From positions 18,306,510 to 18,370,509 of the forward strand of contig OX359282.1 in NCBI GenBank assembly GCA_947179155.2: 64,000 nt of DNA. Direction: 5' to 3'. Below, piece after piece: positions 22,448 through 35,445 of the stretch (the first letter of the stretch is position 1; every line of letters starts with the position of its first letter). The notes beneath the pieces were generated by a model. The model did no database searches. It saw only the letters and a list, made by a program, of their open reading frames with translations, and was not told the DNA's origin. A program made the translations under genes and the position numbers. This stretch comes from Hedera helix (taxonomy: Eukaryota; Streptophyta; Magnoliopsida; Apiales; Araliaceae).

Positions 22448-23463
22448 TGTAATATAGGATTCATTTTCATAATAATACTCTTTTTCCTTTCCATATCAAT
22501 AATTCTTTTCATAATAGGATTTGAGGAGTATCCCAACAAACTATTCTCTTTTCTCTCTTACCCACACATCCCCTAATCTTATTCCCCGTCTATTTCTGCA
22601 TCTAACCTCCCATCACGCCATATTCTATTAAAATCACCCATCATTATTTTTTTTTATAAAAAAAATCAAATATCATATTGTGGATATCAAAAACCAATGA
22701 GCCAAATATTAAATTGGACTTACATGTTAATGAGTTGAGGGAAAATTAGGGTTAGGGTTTTAGAGGAATACTAGAACATTGGTTTGGTACAGTGGCGGTA
22801 GAAGGAGATGCTAGGTCCCATGGCAGTAGTGATTAGTTCGTAAGGCAGATCTGGTGGTTATGGTGCTTATAAGTGGGGTTGTTGCGGCGAATTTCATAGT
22901 AAATGGAGGATCTATGGTGACAGAGGATGAAGAATTTCTGAGGGGAGTGCTTGGGTCATTTGATGTAAAATGTAGCGTACGGTACACACTAATTGTCCGC
23001 TGCTGTACGAGATGGAGAAAGTGGTTATGGAAGACTAGTGGTGGGGATGGTTTGAGCGGTCAGGGAAGATGAAAATGCATTATTCTTATTCTTAAATTAT
23101 TATTTTTTGAATAATAATGCTTTGGCTTTAATTTTTGTGTTAATTTAAGAATGTTTTATATATTATATTTTTGATTTGCTAAATAAGCATTTAAAAATTA
23201 TAGTTTTTTTTTGCTAGTTATCCACCTGTATAGTTTTAATTATAAAAAGTTAACCTTCGTTAAATTTTTTTGGATGAAAAATTATAAAATCACTAGTTTA
23301 AAATATTTTTGTTACTATTAAAAAAAAAAAAATTAGAAACCAAAATAAAAATCAACCATTAATATATTGATCAAAAAATAAATTAACCCAATACCGTTCA
23401 ATTACGTTATCTAATAAGTACCTCATAAGCTTGAAAAATAAATTTTTTGTTGTTGTTTTCTGT
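22448..23463 (+). repeat. 3' LTR remnant of the second chromovirus, then probable gene 3' flank
   Basis: An LTR starts at 22448 (TGTAATATAGGATTC) right after the polypurine tract. Its right end could not be found. It must end before 23464, where a minus-strand host-gene exon stops. ORFs inside (for example 22854-23072) show no recognisable similarity. The last few hundred bases are very AT-rich and may include the 3' UTR of that gene. Confidence 0.6.
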
Positions 23464-23793
23464 TTATTTTTTCTTTCTTTTCCTCCTTTGTTCTTTTAAT
23501 CTCCTAAACTCTAATGTTTGAGTTTGCAAATCCCTATCTTCCACTCCTTTATCTGTAACTGACCAATCTTTGTCTACTTCTTCAATATCCACCATTGATG
23601 AACAATTCGAAGCAACCCCATTTATGCAACGAGTACTATGATTACTACCATTCTTATTATTTTCTGCTGATAAATTTATAACAATCTCTATCGGTTTAGC
23701 TCTCTTTTCCGGCATCAACTGAAGAATCCTATTTAATTCTCTACCTTTTCCCCATAGCACTATGTATAACCCACACACTATCAATATTTCTCC
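23464..23793 (-). pseudogene. WAT1-related (nodulin MtN21/EamA-like) transporter, last exon, interrupted
   Basis: On the minus strand the frame reads GEILIVCGLYIVLWGKGREL, a hydrophobic helix ending in LWGK, which is the hallmark of the last membrane segment of plant WAT1/MtN21 transporters. A hydrophilic tail of about 90 residues follows (SVTDKGVEDRDLQTQTLEFR, RLKEQRRKRKKK, TAA at 23466-23464). The exon stops being coding exactly at the 5-bp duplication of a solo LTR (23789-23793). Across the LTR, at 37593-37582, a 12-base piece continues the frame (adding VLG before GEILIV) and is preceded by TTTTTGTGACAG, a good 3' splice site. So a gene's terminal exon was split by 13.8 kb of nested insertions. 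The exon frame itself is intact. No upstream exons are visible before the next repeat. Confidence 0.8.
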
Positions 23794-26691
23794 TGTAACG
23801 CCCCGAAAATTCTCGTACTTGCTACAGGTGACTCCGTGCATTATGTATAACCTTCTCATTAATATTCACAATATTGAATAATAAAATGCTGTTAAAACTC
23901 AATAAATGTTAAACTTTTTACAACATTCTTTATTCCCTTAATCGAAATCTTTACATCAACTTGATCTCAAGATCATACATGTCATGATCTAATTTATTAC
24001 AATAATTGTGAATACACAAAAACTCACACTCCAACAATAAGTTATTATCACTATACGTTGACTTTTTCTTATTTGATCAAGTTCAATAATATTAGCACTC
24101 GTCTAACGTAATCCGGTTCCTTGAACCTCGGGTTCGGTGCTTACGATACATCACATCCATAACATTTATCTCCATAAATACAACTTAAAGACATTGGGTA
24201 ATTAAAATTATTACAAAATATTCTTACATAAACCAAGTGTATTAACCTTGATAGGAATACAACAACTCTATCTCAAAGATTAACAACTATTGCTAACTAC
24301 ATAGCTTATTAACTTTGTTTAATTAAAACTTACAACATCAATTCGTTTCAGAAACGCAATCTTTACATCTTTTCTTAACTCACAAAATCATATATATTAT
24401 GATTTGTCCAATTCCAAAGTTGTGAGTAACTAGTACCTCATCAATTGACTTTAAATCTATCTGTTATACAAAATCTTATATTGTCTTTCGAGTTCATTAT
24501 TAATGGCAATCATCCAGCTTAGTTAAAACTTATACAAACTATTATAAGTTTTCTAACTTTTTACTATTACGAGCAATAAGGCTACCTCAACAGGTTTACA
24601 ACAATATATAAGACATTTCTAATGACAGAGTTTAATATCAATAACATAAGTGCCAAACAATTTTATACCTTATCAAGTTTACATTAATCTAACATTTTTG
24701 TTATATTGCCCAATTTTGTATAACAATGAATTATTCTTCATTCACATTTTAAGAAATAACTCATCCTTACTCTTTAGCTTTATTGGAACATCCGAGCTTC
24801 CCGTACTTCGCTGAAAATATTAGTTTTATGCAAGGGTGAGCACGTCAGCTCAACAAGTCCAATAGATATCACATAACACATAATAACATTTCATCATGCT
24901 TCTTCATCTTATGCTTTGCAATTTTACATATCATATGCATATCATACTTTGCATTTAAATCTATGCTACATATTTTTCATGCACAACATTTATTATATCA
25001 AACAGTTCAATATCGAATATACATCTATTATTATTAAATGCACATCAACCATTTATCTCACATTATTTCACAAAGGCACATTAACCCATGTTTACACATA
25101 AAAAAGCATATCACACATAGGAGCAAGTTCTGAAAGACTTGTCTGGCTCGCTTATCCTGCTTATACTAATGTCTTGTGTTTCTTGCACAACCTACATTTT
25201 TAGTAATGTTGGTATACACATTAGTTATCAACATGACGCGTTACACTACACTTCTTTTTAATTATTTCCCCATCATGACTTTTCACTAGTTTATTTTACT
25301 AGTCTTTAAATCCTTTATAAGTTTGATTTATTACTTCAAACGTTAGTTTAGTTAATATCCAACTGAGTTCTGCTTAATTTAACTTCACAACGAGCAAAAA
25401 CTGCTCTATGGCCCAAAACAGGACCTAACTTTTCTATTTCTTAATAACAGATTAATCCAGACATCCAAATCAGATAGCCTTACGTGTCTGGTTCTTCACA
25501 AAACTAAAGAAAACACCCAAAACATACAACGTTACCCGTTTGTTTATTCACAAGTTCTTACAGACATGAACATAGACTAAAACAGACACCCAAAGTAGAT
25601 AGTGTTACCTGTCTGTTTATTAACGAATTCTTATAGACATGAACATATACTAAAACAGACACCCAAAGCAGATAGCGTTAACTATCTATTTATTAACAAA
25701 TTTTCTTTTACGAAACACTTTTTATTTTTATCATAACTTCTTCGTTACATGTCCATTTTTGTTCATCCTTATATAATATTAAAGCTTATCCAGTGTACTT
25801 TAATCTCATCTAGGCCTTGACTTTAGACCCTTTTCTAAACAAAACAAATTATAAATGTTTTCACAACCTGTCCAGAAAATTTTATTTTCTGGACAGCCAT
25901 ACAAAATCATTTTTTTCAAAAATGCTATGCTTAATAAAATGGCTCAATCTCGTGAATACTTCGAGAAAACTTCCATATCTACAATTTTACAGTTTACACC
26001 AACATCAAATTTCAAACACACGATTTTATACAATTTTAAAAAAGTCAAAAATTGCTACAGATTTTTGGTTTTCTGGGCGGACTATTTGTTGTCTGACCAA
26101 GCCTGCCTCATTCGGTCATCGAGAACAAACCACAAGGATTTTTTGTGTGCTTAAAATTTATGTATTTAGCTTACTTTCATATCTTTAATTTGATGTATAG
26201 CCCATTTTTTAACTCCAAACACGCAATTTTATATGAATTTCCATAACAACATCAACATAACTCTATTTTTCTGTGAATTTTGTTCTTCAATTTATTATTT
26301 CATTTTACTTCATTTCTTAAATCATTTGTTTGATTCATGTAAATCCATGGTTAAACCATTACATAAAAATTTAGTCATGATCTACTACCATAAATTTCAA
26401 TAAAACCTAACATCTACCCAAGAAAATCAAAGATTATACAAGGGTTTAAAAATCACCTTCATGACTTTTTTTCTTTCTTAGCTTAAGCTTCTCTTTCTCT
26501 TTTTAAGCTTCCATGACAGCCCATATCCTTCTTTTCCATCTTTTTTCTAGTCACGGGTGTATGTGTGTAGTAGCTAGCTTACTTGCTTTTGGGTACATGA
26601 AAATATACATGGTGAATGAAGATGAAATAGCTTGATAGCAATTTTCCCCCTCTTCCTCTCTTTTCCTTCTTCTCCCTGTAAGCCTCTCTCT

Positions 26692-28609
26692 TGAAAGTAG
26701 TATGCCCTCAAGCCAATCACATTTGATGTGATAAGCATATACTTTGTAATTTTGTTTATTTATTAATTAAAGAATCAAGGCATTTCTTTATTCATGATTA
26801 ATTACTTGAATTAATCAAATGGATAAACCCATAATTTTCGAGCAATGCTTTTAGAACCATGATGAGGATCATGCTAATGAGATCTAAATTCAAGATAGCT
26901 TAAAACTAAAAAAATTCCTAATCATTGGATTACTAAAAAGGGGATTAGTAGATCCGGATAGATTGATACATGCTATGCTTGCTCTTATGAAGATGATGAA
27001 TGATCACATAATCATTTATGTAGAAACACCAAAGCAAGTATGTAGGTGCTTATTAGAGAATAAGTTCACTGAACATGACTCGCTCAAGGAACACCTATTG
27101 GATTTTTACTTATCTGTTAATAAGAGTTCCTTATGTGATAGTCGTACAAGTAATCCTTGGACTTGAGATCATCATAGTATCTTGTGTGTAATAAGTTATA
27201 CTTTGACATATTCCTTAAGACGTGTTGGCATATCAAAGGATATGCTTTGGTATAATAAGTTACACATGGAGATAAGTGAATGATCAACAACGGATCTACC
27301 ACTTCTAATAAAGGGAGAGAATGTCTTGTACGATTCAATAAGTGACAACTCATAAATCCCTGACAAGGGTTGAATGGAATTAGAAAGGAGTTTCTAATTT
27401 ACATTAACTAGAGTTGTGCGTTTGTGAATTGAAATGCATATGATCAAATAAATAAGACTTAACAGAAATTTCATGTCTTATATTTGATTGAGACATTATA
27501 TGGTAGAAGGATTGAATTATACGATAACTATTCGCTGAAAGGTTCTTTTATGATCAAATGTTGAAATCTATATTATCTGAAATGTCGACTAATCGCTAAG
27601 GGGGCTTACCCTTATTATGGAATAATTATTTATTCTGAATTAAAGAGTTAATTCGTAATAAATGAATGAAAATTGTTCTAATTTATTTATTATATAACCG
27701 GTTTAATATGGAGAACCTAAAGGGTCAAACTGTAAAAGAGTAATATTTATTTTAGAAGTGGATGGCATAATTATAATAATAAATTAAGTATATTTAATTT
27801 ATACTATGGTGATAGAATAAATTAAATAGCTTAATATTTATAGTTTAATATTTTAGAAATACTAATTATAAATTAATAAGAGGAGTATTTAGTTTCTAAA
27901 TAGATTAGGAATTAATTAATAAGTAGTAATATTATTGTAAATAATTAAGTTTTTAAATGGGTTAGGAATTATAATTATAATAATTAATTAAGTTACTAAA
28001 TGGTTTAGTAATTAATTAATAAGAAGTGCTCTTATTATTAAATAATTAAGTTCCTAAATAGTTTAGGAATTGTAATTAATTAATTTAGTTCTTAATTAAA
28101 TTGAGAATTAAATTAAAACCCTAAACCTAAATAGTTTAATATGGTTGACTATATCTATAAATAAAGTGTACTTCATAATCTATCACAAGAATAAAGTGTA
28201 CTTCATAATTCTCTATATCTAAGGAGTTAGAGAGAGAGAGAGAGAGAGAGAATTAGGGCTAGCTACCCATAGTTTGGAGAAACCAAAATCCACTTCTTTA
28301 ATTTATAGATCTCTTGGTGGATCACCTCTAGAGGCTTCACACTTGGGGAGCTAACATTGATCCGTAAAATCTAATCGGTGAATTTGAAGAAGAATGTGAA
28401 GGATTAAAGGGAGATGAACTTGTACCTGTAGAAGCTTGGTTCTACAAAGGTATAATTTTATTTTTTTTTATCCTTTCTCAATTAATAATAGTCGCATAAG
28501 AAAGATCATAGTTATTGGTTTGTAGAAAAAATGTAAAATCTGAATTTTCTTGCTTCCATTGCGCTTGTATAATATGATTATATGTATGCTATATTTTTGC
28601 AAACCAACA
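26692..28609 (+). repeat. 5' LTR of copia copy 1
   Basis: From TGAAAGTAGTATG to AAACCAACA. It is 86 bp shorter than the 3' LTR: the (TTA)n tract of the 3' LTR is missing here. It has its own duplication of AATAAAGTGTACTTCATAAT at about 28159 and 28193, downstream of the TATA box (about 28155-28164), and a (GA)n run at 28229-28251. The palindromes of type CTAAATGGTTTAG are present upstream. The small LTR ORF is at 26963-27166. Confidence 0.9.
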
Positions 28610-28610
28610 G

Positions 28611-28624
28611 TGGCATCAAGTGCC
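28611..28624 (+). other. Primer binding site, copia copy 1
   Basis: TGGCATCAAGTGCC lies one base after the LTR end. It is a drifted form of the iMet-tRNA site. Copy 2 has TGGCATCAAGAGCC at the matching place. Confidence 0.75.
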
Positions 28625-28794
28625 AAACTTCTATGAATTATTAATTGTTTTAATTTCATATATGTATGGGTATGTGTTTAGAACAATTTATTGGGCATAA
28701 TTTGTTATATAGAATCATGGGTATTGATAATCAATTGCAAAAATCGTGTTTTGAAAAGGAAAAAAAATTATTTTTTCTCGAATTGCTACAGTAC

Positions 28795-28960
28795 CGAGCG
28801 CGCGTTACGCAAAAATTGGTTACGGCGCGCATTGTGCGAAGGTTAGACATGGCGCACATTGCGCGGGTCTGGTCTCCAGCGCGCATTATGCGGAATGCAC
28901 ACTTGCACGTAATGCGCAGACGCTGCTCTGCGCGCCTTGCACGGGGCGTGATGGCAGTTT
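28795..28960 (+). repeat. GC-rich tandem array around GCGCATTGCGC palindromes
   Basis: Cores GCGCGCATTGTGCG, GCGCACATTGCGCG, GCGCGCATTATGCG and CACGTAATGCGCA follow each other every 27-29 bp. It is a sharp CpG island in AT-rich DNA. The counterpart in copy 2 (47720-47890, minus) has about six units. Confidence 0.8.
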
Positions 28961-30033
28961 CTTAATTATAGCAATTTTAAATTTTCAATGGCATTTTTGT
29001 AATGTTGAACAAATTTTTAAAATTAAAATATAAATGCTTTATTTTGAATGATTTTAAAAATCCAAAAAAAATACAAAAATATAATAAAAATAAATAATTT
29101 ATTTTTACATGATTTTATAATTAAAATAAATGATTTATTTTAGGCATGAAATTGGATTTCATACAACTTTAATTGCCCATTAAATGATACTGATATATAT
29201 ATATATGGAATAATTCATTTAATTCATGAGATGAATATTATTTATTAATATATATGTTGATATATATGATAATAAATGGGATTGATTATGAACTATTGAC
29301 CAATATGATTGGATTTAATTTTAATTGGATGCATGAATGAATGAGTTTTATAAATGGGATCTGCGTACCTCGTCTTTATAATTTTTCTTATGTATAATTC
29401 TATCTCCTTCCTATGTACTTTTCCTTGACTGTTGATAAAGGTTTCTATTTATTGTAAATAGTTTTGTAATAGGATTAGTTAGAATTATTTTGAAGAATTG
29501 GAGCAAAGAAGCAAGGAGCGCATGAAGATCCGTTTGTAATGGAGCTTGAATTTAAATGTAGTAATTATATTTAATTTAATTTATTCTTGCACCCCAGGTT
29601 TGACCTTTTGGTTCACTTGGTGGCTCTAGTGAACCAAACTAGAATAAAAATCCATAATCAATCCAAGTATAATATAGTATTCTATATGTGCATGCTTAAT
29701 ATATATTTATTATATATAATCCAAACATGCTTCGCATGTTAATTCATATGACGCGTATTTTATATATATATGTGCATGCACTAAACAAGACGAGACAATT
29801 AATATTAACAAACCCCTCATAATGTAGAATAAATATTATTTATAAAATAAATTAAAAGATTTAATTCATGAATTAAAGGAGTTTAATTCAATTAAATAAA
29901 ATTAAAATGGTTCTAATTTGTTTATTCTACTACTCATAATATTAAGTTGTAACGTTCGAAGATATTAATAAAATATCGAACATCGCCTTCTAGCATGATA
30001 AAACGATAGAGTTTCAAATAGTCAATATACGTT

Positions 30034-30325
30034 TGTTGTGCACACACAAGGTTTATATCGATTATTTGAGATGTTTTATCACATTTGACGCTTATAAAGG
30101 AAGTGAACATTACTATTTTGTTGTGCACACACAAGGATGGTATTTTTCTCTTTACTTATATGGAAGTGCTAGGTTGGACTTAACTCAAATAATTTTGATT
30201 TGGATGTGCACACACATGATCATAATAATCTAAGAGGCAAAATACAAATGAGTTACATGTTGATGTAATTAATAAGGAGTTGTCTATTTATTGAATAAAC
30301 TATAGTTTGTTGTGCACACACAAGG
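30034..30325 (+). repeat. Four spaced copies of TTGTGCACACACAAGG
   Basis: Copies at 30034-30051, 30119-30136, 30204-30217 (variant ATGTGCACACACATG) and 30308-30325; spacing 85, 85 and 104 bp. In copy 2 the matching array has CCTTGTGTGACACAACAAAC-type units at about 46309, 46403, 46495 and 46587. Confidence 0.82.
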
Positions 30326-30540
30326 CTGTACTTATGTCGATATGATCCTTTTCTCACCAGCAGATCTTTAACTAAATTTGTCGAACTATATAAATAAGGT
30401 AATATAGTTTGAAGAAAATAGTGGGAGACATCATTTTAAATTAAGACCTAATTTATTTTAGTAATTAATAAAATGAATGCATGATAATGTTGTTATTAAT
30501 TCACTTAAAGAATATTGCTAAGCTTAATTCACTAACACTG

Positions 30541-31350
30541 CATAGCATATTAGATGCTAACAATTAATCGAACCGAATTGTTCGGATTGATTAAATAAAT
30601 TTGAGAATAGTTCTCAATGCTGAAAAGCTAACAAAATGTCCTTAATTTGCCTATTCCTGCAAACGTTGCAGACTAAGCCTATGAGGAAGAGATTGCTATA
30701 ATATGAAATGACAAGATAATGTAAAGGTGGCTCAATGCATCATGCTCGCATCCATAAGTATCGAGTTACAACGTCAACACGAGAAAATGGATGCACCTAC
30801 TATATTGCTGCACATTTAATAGTTGTATGGTGAGCAAAGTAGGTCAACTAAATATAAGATATCTAAGGAGCTCTTCCAATCTATAATAATCAATGGCACT
30901 ACAGTAAAAGACATATGTCCTAAAGATGATCAATTTGATTGATCAATTAGGACAACATGTTTTGTCCAAGATGGATAGTTGAGTCAAGATTTGATCTTGC
31001 AATCACTCACTAACTCTAATTCACAATATGTTGTGAACTTCAAACATTAATAAGCTAGAAGTCAGTTTAACTGATTTGCTTACTATGTTGAAGACTGTTG
31101 AGAGTCACTTTTCTTCTAAGAAAAATTAATTCTTACTTGTAGATGAATTTTCTAAGCAGAGGAAGATGGCCAAAGGTATTTTTGAGGAGTCAGAAAGAGT
31201 AGAAGGCAAAAGAAAGGCTAAACATAGGACATAAATAAAAGTGATCCCTAGGGTAAAGGAGTTTGTTTTCATTGCGATAAGCTGGGACATTGGAAGAACA
31301 ACTGCAAGAGAGTTGCAGTAGTTAAGTAGAAGAAGTTTAGTGAAGCTTCA
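30541..31350 (+). pseudogene. Copia copy 1 gag remnant
   Basis: Broken frames keep gag blocks: NLRIVLNAEKLTKCP at about 30600, QCIMLASISIELQRQHEKMD at about 30734-30795, and a zinc knuckle CFHCDKLGHWKNNC at 31264-31305 (C-X2-C-X4-H-X4-C intact). Many stops and indels lie between. It is the nucleocapsid part of a copia gag. Confidence 0.85.
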
Positions 31351-31384
31351 GCTATAGATATAAATTTGTTCATAATAAAATATA

Positions 31385-33895
31385 ACTTTCTATAAGTCAA
31401 GTTCTACTTAGGTATTAGATACCAGCTGATGGTCTCAAATATGCAAGTATTTGTAGAGACTAAGCAGAAGTAGAAAACTAAACAAATGATAAGTTCCAGT
31501 TCTTAAAAACATTATTTCAGTTCCATGTGATAACAATGAAGGGTTTTTGACATTATAATAATGAACAATCGTTGTTCTGTTTATAATGATAATATTTTAT
31601 TTAGAACTGGTTGATTATTTAATGGATTTTTTTATACTTGACTTACATGAAAATTATTCCAAATTGAACAAACTAAAGGCAAAGATATGATATGAATCAT
31701 ACCTTCAAACAATACTGTTAACCCAATCACGTTAATGAAACAAGACTAAACAAATTGTATAAATATAGGCTTTTAGAGCTTTTTGATTATGAATCAAATA
31801 CAATTTGTGAATCTTGTATCATAGACAATATGACTAAATCTCCATTTAGTGAACATAGAGAGCGAGTTGCAGAGTTATTAGAGATGGTATACACGGTCGT
31901 GTGTGGGACTTATCATAACAAATGCAATAGGAGGGTATTCATTCATTACTTTCACTAATGATTCTAGATTTCAATATATGTATTTGATAAACTACAAATC
32001 CAAATCATTTAAAACGTTCAAAGAATTCAAAAGTGGAGTATAGAAACTAAAGGCAAAAAGTATTAAAGTTCTTCGATTAGATCGAGAAAAAATACTTAAA
32101 TAGTAAGTTTCTAGATCATTTCAAGCGAAATAGTATTCTCACAGAATAGACATGGTGATGATCCATAATGAGTATTACTGATCTTCCAGTATCCTTCTAG
32201 GGTTATACCCTAAAAATGATCGCATATCTACTAAATAAGGTTCCTTCAAATTTCGTCCCTAAGATTTCATATGAGTTATGGATAGAGAGAAAACAAAGTC
32301 TTAAGTATGTTAAGATTTAGATTGTCCAGCTTATGTCAAAAGGTTTGATAATGATAAGCTTGGGACAAGATTTGACAACTGTAAACTTGTGGGATATCCT
32401 AAAGAAATTTTAGGATATCACTTCTATAATTCGACTAACTAAAAGGTGTTTGTTGAAACACACTGCCATCTAGGAAAAGGAGTTTTTCCTTAAAGGGTTA
32501 GTGGGAGTAAATTAAATCTTGAAGAAGTTCAAGAACTACAAAACACTATAGATCAAATAAAGGAATCTGTACAAGTAAATAAACCTATTGTACCACAATC
32601 AAGTCGTAAATCTGGTTTAGTATCGAAGATACTTGAATGGTATGGATTCATCTTAGATGATGATGATGAGGTACGCATCATAGTGGATGATGATCCAGTT
32701 ACATACGATGAGGTATGAGTATTAAATACTCAACAAAAATGATTGATGACCATAAAATCTGAAATGGGTCTTTGGAGAAAGACTAGTGCAGATGGTAAGG
32801 TGGAGACCTATATAACCTAACTAGTGGTAAAAAGATTTTAAACAAGGTTAAGGAGTTGACTATAATGAAACCTTTCACTAGTGAAAATGCATATATTCAT
32901 TCGGATTTTACTTGCAGTTGCAGCTTACTATACAAAATGATGTATGTATGATACAACCAAAAAGATTTTTCTCCATAGAGATGGAGTAAATCAAGTATGA
33001 AAGGTACAACGATCCACTTATGGATTGAAGCAAATTTCTCGAAGTTGGAATATCTGTTTTGATGAGACAGTCAAAACAGTTTGATTTTATCAAAGACAAT
33101 GATGAACTAAGTATGTACAAAGATTAGTGGGAGCACTATGACATTCATAGTATTATATGTTGATATACTGCCGATAAAGAATGACATACCGATGCTACAA
33201 TCAGTAAAGATGTGGTTGTCTAATAACTTCTCTATCAAGGACTTGGGAGAAGCATCCTAACATTTTATTCAAGATAAATATCTACAGAGATAGATCATAA
33301 AGGTTTTTTGACTTGACCCAAGGGATGTTCATTGATTCGTTGATATGTACTAGACTTCATATTGTTTATTATGATAAACAGATATCAGTTCAATTCTGGA
33401 GAAGAATATTAGAAAAGAGTTTCTAATGATGGGTCTGATATAAAACTAGAGAGCTTAACAAACTCAAGTTTGTTCAGACTAACTAAGATAATAACATATT
33501 TGTTTCAGGTAATATGATTACTTTGAACGGTGCTGCAGTGAGTTGAAAAAGTTCCAAACAGCAAAGAGTTGCTGATTTAGAGACAAAAGACATAGTAAAT
33601 AACTATAAGTGAAGCTGCAAAGGTGATTGTTTGGTTTAACAAGTTCATTACAGAACTTGTAATGATTCCTAACATTAAAGGAGTTTAATTCGCCAGGAAC
33701 CTAGGTCTCATCTGAAATCCAAACATGTGTTGCAGCACTTTCATATGATTAGATAAATCATTGAAAAGGAGATGACACCATAAAGATGGTAGACTCTCAG
33801 TGCAACATTACAGATCCATTAACTAAAGCATTTACTAAGCAATTTGTACGCCACTTAGAGAAGAATTGTATGGGGATACCAAAGGATGATTGACT
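31385..33895 (+). pseudogene. Copia copy 1 pol remnant
   Basis: The protease block VLDTS is preceded by TAG at about 31410. Integrase pieces include ELFDYESNTICESCIIDNMT and SPFSEHRERVAELLEMV, then a frame change after VCG that is shared with copy 2. RT pieces include YGLKQISRSWNICFDETV at about 33019-33072. The YVDD box at about 33154 reads LYVDILPIKND, so one active-site Asp codon is gone (3-bp loss). RNase H pieces (KQQRVADLETK) and the ending ITDPLTKAFTK are still recognisable. Large gaps exist: the section between SKIPYAS and the RNase H is mostly deleted. Confidence 0.88.
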
Positions 33896-35096
33896 TTAGT
33901 GCAAGTGGGAGATTGAAAGTAGTATGCCCTCAAGCCAATCACATTTGATGTGATTACTTTGTAATCTTGTTCATTTATTAATTAAAGACTCAAAACATTT
34001 CTTTATTCACGATTAATTACTTGAATTAATTAAATGGATAAACTCATAGTTTTCGAGCAATGCTTTTAGAACAATAATGAGGATCATGCTAATAAGATCT
34101 AAATTCAAGATATCTCAAAACTAAAATTGTTCATAATCGTTGCATCACTAAAAAGGGGATTAGTAGATCTGGATTGATTGGTACATGTTATGCTTGCTCT
34201 TATGAAGAGGATGATTGATCTCATAATCATTTGTGTAGAGACACTAAAGCAAGTATGTATGTGCTTATTAGAGAATAAGTTCATTGAACATGACTCACTC
34301 AAGGAACACCTATTGGATTTTTACTTGTCTGTTAATAGAAGTTCCTTATGTGATAGTCGTACAAGTGATCCTTGGACTTGAGATCATCATAGTATTTTGT
34401 GTGTACTAAGTTATACTTTGACATATTCCTTAAGACGTGTTGGTATATCAAAGGATATGCTTGGGTATAATAAGGTACACATGGAGATAGGTGAATGATC
34501 AACAACGGATCTACCACTTCTAGTAAAGGGAGATAATGTCTTACACGATTCAATAAGTGACAACTCATAAATCCCTAACCAGGGTTAAATGGAATTAAAA
34601 AGGAGTTTCTAATTTACATTAATTAAAGTTGTGCGTTTGTGAATTGAAATGCATATGATCAAATAAATAAGACTTGACAGAAATTTCATGTCTTATATTT
34701 AATTGGGACATTGTATGGTAGAAGGATTGAATTGTACGGTAACTATTCGCTGAAAGGTTCTTTTACGATCAAATATTGAAATCAATATTGTCTGGAATAT
34801 CAACTAATCGCTAAGGGGGTTTACCCTTATTGTGGAATAATTATTTATTCTAAATTAAAGAGTTAATTCGTAATAAATGAATTATAATTGTTCTAATTTA
34901 TTTATTATACAGCTGGTTTAATATGGAGAACCTAAAAGGTCACACCGCAAAAGGGTAATATTTATTTTAGAAGTGGATGGCATAATCGTAATAATATATT
35001 AAGTATATTTAATTTATACTATGGTGATATAATAAATTAAATAACTTAATATTTATAGCTTAATATTTTAGAAATATTAATTATAAATTAAAAAGA

Positions 35097-35098
35097 GG

Positions 35099-35175
<77 letters not shown>
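35097..35175 (+). repeat. (TTA)n microsatellite in copia LTR
   Basis: About 26 triplets, then a short interruption (ACTAGTA). Copy 0's LTR has a shorter run at 21045-21096; the 5' LTR of copy 1 has none. Confidence 0.9.
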
Positions 35176-35189
35176 TAGTATTATTATTT

Positions 35190-35445
35190 AGTTCCTAAAT
35201 GGTTTAAGAATTAATTAATAAGTAGTAATATTATTTTAAATAATTAAGTTCCTAAATGGTTTAGGAATTATAATTATAATAATTAATTAAGTTGCTAAAT
35301 GATTTAGTAATTAATTAATAAGAAGTACTCTCATTATTAAATAATTAAGTTCCTAAATGGCTTATGAATTGTAATTAATTAATTTAGTTCTTAAATAAAA
35401 TGGGAATTAAATTAAAACTTTAATCCTAAATAGTTTAGGAGGATT
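35190..35445 (+). repeat. Array of CTAAATGGTTTAG palindromes upstream of LTR TATA box
   Basis: Units of the form TTCCTAAATGGTTTAGGAA occur at about 35193, 35250, 35290, 35349, 35390 and 35424, some decayed. All LTRs of this family carry the array directly upstream of the TATA box, including the truncated copy 2 LTR (48570-48820). Confidence 0.78.

Larger units (their letters stand above)
28625..30540 (+). other. Long untranslated leader of copia copy 1 with two repeat arrays
   Basis: It has no real gene. At 28795-28960 a GC-rich island holds about five units, spaced 27-29 bp, around GCGCGCATTGCGC-type palindromes. The ORF at 28666-28965 is just this array read through. At 30034-30325 are four copies of TTGTGCACACACAAGG. 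The rest is AT-rich. Copy 2 keeps both arrays (47720-47890 and 46310-46610). Confidence 0.8.

Noticed and set aside
22741..22762. TTAGGG-like text (TTAGGGTTAGGG) as telomeric repeat
   Set aside because: Only two units in AT-rich LTR DNA; too short to mean anything, unlike the run at 37943.
28666..28965. 99-codon ORF with Arg-rich end in the copia leader
   Set aside because: It is the GCGCATTGCGC tandem array read through; the matching ORF in copy 2 (47696-47926) has a different protein and strand.
30034..30325. Spaced repeats as a CRISPR array
   Set aside because: Only four units with spacers of uneven 70-90 bp in a plant retrotransposon leader, and no cas genes.
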